From a bacterium (lineage in GTDB: Bacteria > Bdellovibrionota > FAC87 > UBA2466), in contig JALHPX010000133.1 in NCBI GenBank assembly GCA_022842225.1, forward strand, positions 1 to 7,959: a stretch of 7,959 nt of DNA, written 5' to 3'. Under the pieces are notes generated by a model, which saw only the letters and a list, made by a program, of their open reading frames with translations, made no database searches and was not told where the DNA came from. The translations under genes and the position numbers were made by a program. Positions 6,997 to 7,959 of the stretch are shown one piece after another (position 1 is the first letter of the stretch; each line of letters starts with the position of its first letter).

Positions 6997-7946
6997 TTAT
7001 TGAGATCGAGTTTTAGTACGGAAACGAGGATCTTCCAAGCGGATGTCGTAGTGAGAGACTTTGCCCTCATTGATTTGGATCCGAATTTCGGCGGTTAGAT
7101 TAAAGGCCTTGTTCACCAACTTCATATCGTAGCCGGGGCTGGCGCGCAGCCTGTGCTCAAAAGTTTGGTTAGCATCGGCGGTACCGATAAAATTGCCGTT
7201 GATGAAGACGTCGGCATTGCGGTCGACCATCAGCTCCAAAGTGCCTACCGGTGTGCGCCGCAAATTGCGATAGAACTCGTCGTACTGCTTCCGGGCGGTG
7301 AGGTTTTCCGAGAGCACTTCATAACCGGATAGACGCAGTGAGAGAATAATCGGCTGACCGCAAACCGTAGTCAGAGTCGTCGGCGTGATACCGCGGTTTT
7401 CGTGGCCAACAAAAACGTCGGCTCCCGGAGGATCGCTCTCCACTTTGATAGCGCACTCGCCCACAGGGACTTTGGTACCGTCTAGCACTGGCTCGCTCTC
7501 CCGAGCGCTCTGGGTGGGGCTACGCAAATCCTCGGTGTCGAAATAAGTACGCATGCCGCCATCGAAGAAGAAGCGGTATGCATAGAACGTAACGAAAATA
7601 AGCATGCCCAGAGTCAATGTGGGAGGAAAGACTCTGCGCTTTTTCTGCGGCGCGGATTCGTAAGGCGCTTCATCAAACAGTCGATCGCGTTTAATCGGCT
7701 TGGGACTGTACGCCGACTTGCCCTGCTTGGGCTTAGCAAGCGAAACATCCGAACCGGGAATCGAAGTCTGGGTGCGCAACTGGGTCGACTCTTTGGTACT
7801 GGGATAAGATCGTTCCGGCTCGTAGCTAGGCATCGGCAACCGAGGATTTGAATCGGTGCTGGTGCTCGTCGCAGTCCCTCTTGGCTCGAGGGGCACATCG
7901 TCTTTGTCTATCGAACCCAGTTGGTGCGTCTGGGTAAAACGGTGCT
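6997..7946 (-). CDS. PEGA-domain single-pass membrane protein (5' partial)
   Basis: The reading frame stays open to the last genomic base (7946). A GTG at 7896 gives an apparently complete 299-residue product, but the upstream codons also read sensibly (HRFTQTHQLGSIDKDD) and the only stop above them includes an adapter base. Counting from 7896: residues 1-84 are low in order and rich in Ser, Thr, Pro, Arg and Lys; KKRR at 85-88 precedes one hydrophobic segment at about 90-112, suggesting a cytoplasmic N-side; then two PEGA-like beta repeats, about 148-213 (CAIKVESDPPGADVFVG, with TPTTL) and 218-287 (GTLELMVDRNADVFINGNFIG). Cys148 and Cys179 are the only cysteines and both fall in the first repeat, so a disulfide is possible if the region is periplasmic. 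PEGA repeats are often C-terminal to a Ser/Thr kinase and a membrane segment, so a kinase upstream is possible but unseen. Stop TAA at 6999-6997. Confidence 0.8.
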
Positions 7947-7959
7947 AGATCGGAAGAGC
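7947..7959. other. Residual sequencing adapter at contig end
   Basis: The last 13 bases are AGATCGGAAGAGC, identical to the shared prefix of Illumina TruSeq-type adapters, and they sit exactly at the end of the window. A perfect 13-base match at the very edge is not expected by chance, so this is read-through adapter left in the assembly and should be trimmed. The genomic sequence ends at 7946 or very near it; the first adapter base or two could coincidentally be genomic. Confidence 0.95.

Noticed and set aside
1890..7946. The possibility that the seven-gene run encodes a defence, secretion or biosynthetic novelty.
   Set aside because: Six of the seven genes are recognisable; five of these are metabolic enzymes and the sixth a small envelope lipoprotein. 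Only the PEGA protein lacks a clear role. Nothing suggests a mobile or defence island: no repeats, integrase or obvious composition shift.

Overview
The window looks like a contig fragment from a Gram-negative bacterium of moderate GC content. A lipobox-bearing small lipoprotein, an inner-membrane protein with a presumed periplasmic PEGA region, and DAP-type lysine/peptidoglycan genes all fit this. Lysine synthesis through DapL, a RocD-type ornithine aminotransferase and a PEGA membrane protein together would suit a deltaproteobacterial or Bdellovibrionota-like lineage. That placement is a guess from gene content, not a phylogeny.

Layout: the first 1.9 kb (+ strand) hold almost all of an AMP-forming acetyl-CoA synthetase (acs), whose first codons lie off the left edge. 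Everything from 1890 to the right end is on the - strand. In order of transcription it runs: PEGA-domain membrane protein (5' end missing), rocD, a 54-residue lipoprotein resembling LptM/YifL, dapF, dapA, dapB, dapL. The gaps are 15 nt (PEGA to rocD) and 48 nt (rocD to lipoprotein). From the lipoprotein onward every junction is an overlap (4, 29, 4 and 4 nt), so lipoprotein-dapF-dapA-dapB-dapL is very probably one translationally coupled operon, possibly extending back to rocD or beyond. acs and dapL converge, and their stop codons share the same TTAA.

Function: DapA, DapB, DapL and DapF make a complete route from aspartate semialdehyde plus pyruvate to meso-diaminopimelate by the one-step aminotransferase variant. 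This supplies peptidoglycan and the lysine precursor, and no dapD, dapC or dapE is present or needed. The lipoprotein next to dapF recalls the lptM-dapF neighbourhood known in Proteobacteria. RocD links ornithine to glutamate semialdehyde, and Acs activates acetate.

The last 13 bases (7947-7959) match the common Illumina adapter prefix and are almost certainly not genomic. They create a false in-frame stop upstream of the PEGA gene, making it look complete from a GTG at 7896 when its reading frame is open to the end of real sequence. No mobile element, CRISPR array, tRNA or rRNA was seen. There is no gene-free stretch longer than 50 nt apart from the adapter. I found no convincing sign of a novel system; most of the content is core metabolism.
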